64,000 nt of DNA. Origin: Intestinibacter bartlettii (GTDB lineage: Bacteria; Bacillota; Clostridia; Peptostreptococcales; Peptostreptococcaceae). The stretch spans positions 2,666,001 through 2,730,000 of the forward strand of contig CP102273.1 in the NCBI GenBank assembly GCA_025148965.1, given 5' to 3'. Within the stretch, counting starts at the first letter, position 1. The number at the start of each line of letters is the position of its first letter. The notes beneath the pieces are model-generated. The model was given only the letters and a program-made list of their open reading frames with translations. It did no database searches and had not been told where the DNA came from. Made by a program: the position numbers and the translations under genes. Positions 62,275 to 64,000 of the stretch are shown here, one piece after another.

Positions 62275-62694
62275 TTATTCCCCTACATTTTCTACTTGTA
62301 CGCTTGTATTATTTTCATAACTTTCAAAAGCAGCATAATTTAATACTACTAACCCAACATTAAAAAGTACAAAGATTAAAAGTACAATTCCAACAGTTTT
62401 CCAAACTCGATGTGAACGTCTATTTTTTATCGCCAATTGTTCATTAACCCTCATCAATTGATCCGCAACTGCATTTACATCTTGTTCCTTTTTTTCTTCT
62501 ATTTTTGCACCCAATAATTCACTTACACTTACTTCAAAAATATCCGCGATTTTTATAAGCATATCGGCATCAGGAACTGATAACCCCTTTTCCCATTTTG
62601 AAATTGTTTGACGAACTACATTTAATCTTATTGCTAATTCCTCTTGAGATAGCCCCTTACTTTTTCTAAGTTGTTTTAAATTTTCATTTAACAT
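62275..62694 (-). CDS. XRE-family regulator with C-terminal membrane helix
   Basis: The 139-residue protein has a Cro/C1-type helix-turn-helix at residues 4-60 (LKQLRKSKGLSQEELAIRLN, VVRQTISKWEKGLSVPD, ADIFEVSVSELLGA) and one membrane helix near residues 97-117. Such anchored regulators usually act on a neighbouring gene. The adjacent MATE exporter is the likely target. AGGAGG precedes the ATG. Confidence 0.88.
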   Translation of the reverse strand: MLNENLKQLRKSKGLSQEELAIRLNVVRQTISKWEKGLSVPDADMLIKIADIFEVSVSELLGAKIEEKKEQDVNAVADQLMRVNEQLAIKNRRSHRVWKTVGIVLLIFVLFNVGLVVLNYAAFESYENNTSVQVENVGE

Positions 62695-62755
62695 ATAGAG
62701 CCTCCTAAATTTTTAATTTATACTTTTATATTATAAAAACTCGCCAATTTCATCA

Positions 62756-62777
62756 AGCAATGCAAGTTAACATTGCT
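62756..62777. repeat. palindrome upstream of the XRE gene
   Basis: AGCAATG-(8)-CATTGCT lies 62 bases before the XRE gene start and could be an operator or the base of a leader hairpin. Confidence 0.4.
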
Positions 62778-62877
62778 GTGCAATGGCTAAATTTCAATCA
62801 TAATTCCCCATAAATATATCTATATATTCTTTACATCTAAAACTGGAACACACAATTTTGATGGTGTTATTTTATAT

Positions 62878-62909
62878 AAAAAGACAGTTGACGATAAAAT
62901 CAACTGCCT
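62878..62909 (-). terminator. terminator of the MarR operon
   Basis: GGCAGTTGA and TCAACTGTC arms are followed by TTTTT on the minus strand, after the CpcT-like gene. Confidence 0.8.
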
Positions 62910-62945
62910 TATAATATCAATATTATATCTTTAAATATTTATTAT

Positions 62946-63497
62946 CTAAATAACCCTCTTATAAATAATTGGTTCATCATATCCGAAAGTTCTCTTACCT
63001 CTAACTTCCATAGTTTCACTAACCTCTAAATACTCTTCTGAAAATCGTTCAAACAAAGTAAATTTCAAGACAGGTGAAAACATGCTTGTGCTACCACCTT
63101 CCCATACTCCATCTTTTTCAATATATAATGCTGGGGTAAATTTTTCTGATACTCTTAACTCATTATAATCTATTTCTTTTAAATCTTTATAAGTAAATGT
63201 ATTTTTATCATATCCATTTGGTACTTCATAAGAAGTTAATTTAATTCCATTTTCTTCTTGTGTAAATAAAAATAAGTGAGGTGAAGCATGTGTATTTCCA
63301 TTTGATGTATAATAACTTTCTTCAACCATAAAAATTCCTTTAAAATCTTCTGGTAAATTTATAATTTTGTCATTACAAATCGTATTTACATGTTCAGCAT
63401 AAGGAAAATCTATATTATCTAGCTTCATTTTGTCAAACTGCTCAGAGTTATTAAAGCTACCTGTCAATATGTTCATAAAATCTTTTAATTTGTTCAT
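62946..63497 (-). CDS. conserved hypothetical protein, weakly CpcT/CpeT-like
   Basis: The 183-residue soluble protein contains FMNILTGSFNNSEQFD, PEDFKGIFMVEESYY and a C-terminal RGKRTFGYDEPIIYKR. It weakly resembles CpcT/CpeT-fold proteins (phycobilin lyase-like beta-barrels), but no pigment biology fits this organism, so the function is open. The start at 63497 follows GGAGG. The frame overlaps the end of the MarR gene, so the two form an operon. Confidence 0.6.
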   Translation of the reverse strand: MNKLKDFMNILTGSFNNSEQFDKMKLDNIDFPYAEHVNTICNDKIINLPEDFKGIFMVEESYYTSNGNTHASPHLFLFTQEENGIKLTSYEVPNGYDKNTFTYKDLKEIDYNELRVSEKFTPALYIEKDGVWEGGSTSMFSPVLKFTLFERFSEEYLEVSETMEVRGKRTFGYDEPIIYKRVI

Positions 63498-63933
63498 TTT
63501 GTTTTCCTCCATCTATTTCATTTAATTTAAAAATAATCTTTTTCATTAAATTCATCAATTCTTGTATGCTATTTTCATCAATATCAGATAAAACTTGTGT
63601 ATCCCATGAATAAAAGAGTTTCTGGCTCTCTTGGACTATATTTTTACCACTTTCGGTTAAACTCAAAACATTAAATCGTCTATCATTATTATTCTTTCTC
63701 TGATTGATTAAATCTTTCTCTAATAATTTTGTTAAAATACGGTTTAATTGTCCTGCATCTATTTTAAGATATTCTACAATTTCTTTAGGGGAACACTCAT
63801 TATTTTTGCCTATATAAATTAAAACAAATAATTGAGTATAAGTTACCCCAAAGTTAGAAATTTTTTCAGTACAATATGATACAAAGTACTTTCTTATTAT
63901 TGATATATAAACGGCAAATGATTCATTTTTCAC
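63457..63933 (-). CDS. MarR-family transcriptional regulator
   Basis: The 158-residue protein has the MarR winged helix with CSPKEIVEYLKIDAGQLNRI, LTKLLEKDLINQRKNNNDRR and FNVLSLTESG in sequence. The GTG start at 63933 follows AGAGGTGG. Its end overlaps the CpcT-like gene by about 40 bases. The promoter at 63964-63992 has a palindrome over the -35, which suggests autoregulation. Confidence 0.88.
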   Translation of the reverse strand: MKNESFAVYISIIRKYFVSYCTEKISNFGVTYTQLFVLIYIGKNNECSPKEIVEYLKIDAGQLNRILTKLLEKDLINQRKNNNDRRFNVLSLTESGKNIVQESQKLFYSWDTQVLSDIDENSIQELMNLMKKIIFKLNEIDGGKQNEQIKRFYEHIDR

Positions 63934-63963
63934 ATTACCACCTCTCAATATTTAACAATTTAG

Positions 63964-63992
63964 ATTATATACAAATTAGTTGACTTTGTCAA
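63964..63992 (-). promoter_or_regulatory. MarR operon promoter with palindromic operator
   Basis: TTGACA (63987-63992) and TATAAT (63964-63969) are perfect hexamers with a 17-base spacer on the minus strand. The 13-bp palindrome TTGAC-TTT-GTCAA (63980-63992) overlaps the -35. Confidence 0.85.
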
Positions 63993-64000
63993 ACATTCAA

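Overview
The window is about 64 kb of ordinary, very AT-rich chromosome from a strictly anaerobic, spore-forming member of the Clostridia. I infer something close to the Peptostreptococcaceae (the Clostridioides/Paraclostridium/Romboutsia neighbourhood), but the exact genus cannot be fixed from sequence alone. The reasons are the SCIFF peptide and its radical SAM maturase, a YteA-type sporulation zinc-finger protein, a BofC-like protein, HemZ, ferredoxin-dependent 2-oxoacid oxidoreductase, phosphotransbutyrylase and butyrate kinase, strong AGGAGG ribosome sites, and abundant U-tailed hairpin terminators. I see no insertion sequence, prophage, CRISPR array, tRNA or rRNA.

Layout. 1-6.6 kb: the 5' part of an S1-domain RNA-binding protein, a DksA/YteA-type protein, an AlkD-like repair protein, an FAD oxidoreductase and an exported purple-acid-type phosphatase. 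6.2-12.7 kb: a glycerol block on the minus strand (glpP, glpK, glpF, a GlpA-like dehydrogenase, a second FAD oxidoreductase, a DUF1667 protein), with terminator-type hairpins in front of glpP and glpA that suit control by the antiterminator GlpP. 12.9-16.4 kb: endonuclease IV with an odd leader, an EFR1 flavodoxin/ferredoxin fusion, a stand-alone SelU-type rhodanese, and a DUF2325 gene whose promoter is bracketed by Fur boxes.

16.6-41.9 kb: the ancient Firmicutes neighbourhood bofC-ruvC-ruvA-ruvB-queA-tgt-yajC-yrzE-(...)-recJ-apt-relA-dtd-(MBL)-hemZ-hisS-aspS, read on the minus strand. It covers Holliday junction resolution, queuosine synthesis, protein export, the stringent response, purine salvage and aminoacyl-tRNA charging and quality control. 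The SCIFF peptide gene scfA (34987-35130) and its maturase scfB (29392-30759) lie in the middle but are separated by a molybdate transport cluster (modABC plus a divergent regulator). secDF, which normally sits in this neighbourhood, is not present here.

42.0-51.4 kb: small cysteine-rich proteins, a TetR regulator with two operator-bearing promoters driving itself and probably a 1456-residue acyl-CoA dehydratase activase-like protein, two tandem zinc-ribbon-like paralogues of unknown function, and NAD synthetase. 51.8-60.6 kb: an amino-acid fermentation block with butyrate kinase, phosphate butyryltransferase, a LysR regulator, a four-subunit 2-oxoacid:ferredoxin oxidoreductase, a P-loop protein of unknown role and a PLP aminotransferase. 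Together they could turn an amino acid into a 2-oxoacid, an acyl-CoA, an acyl phosphate and finally a fatty acid plus ATP. 60.8-64 kb: a MATE exporter, an XRE-type membrane-anchored regulator, a CpcT-like protein of unknown role and a MarR regulator with a textbook promoter.

The observations I would check first are the hairpin that separates a strong Shine-Dalgarno from the nfo start codon, the split SCIFF locus, the Fur-bracketed DUF2325 promoter, the duplicated TetR operator, and the four tandem 10-bp repeats in the mod regulatory region.
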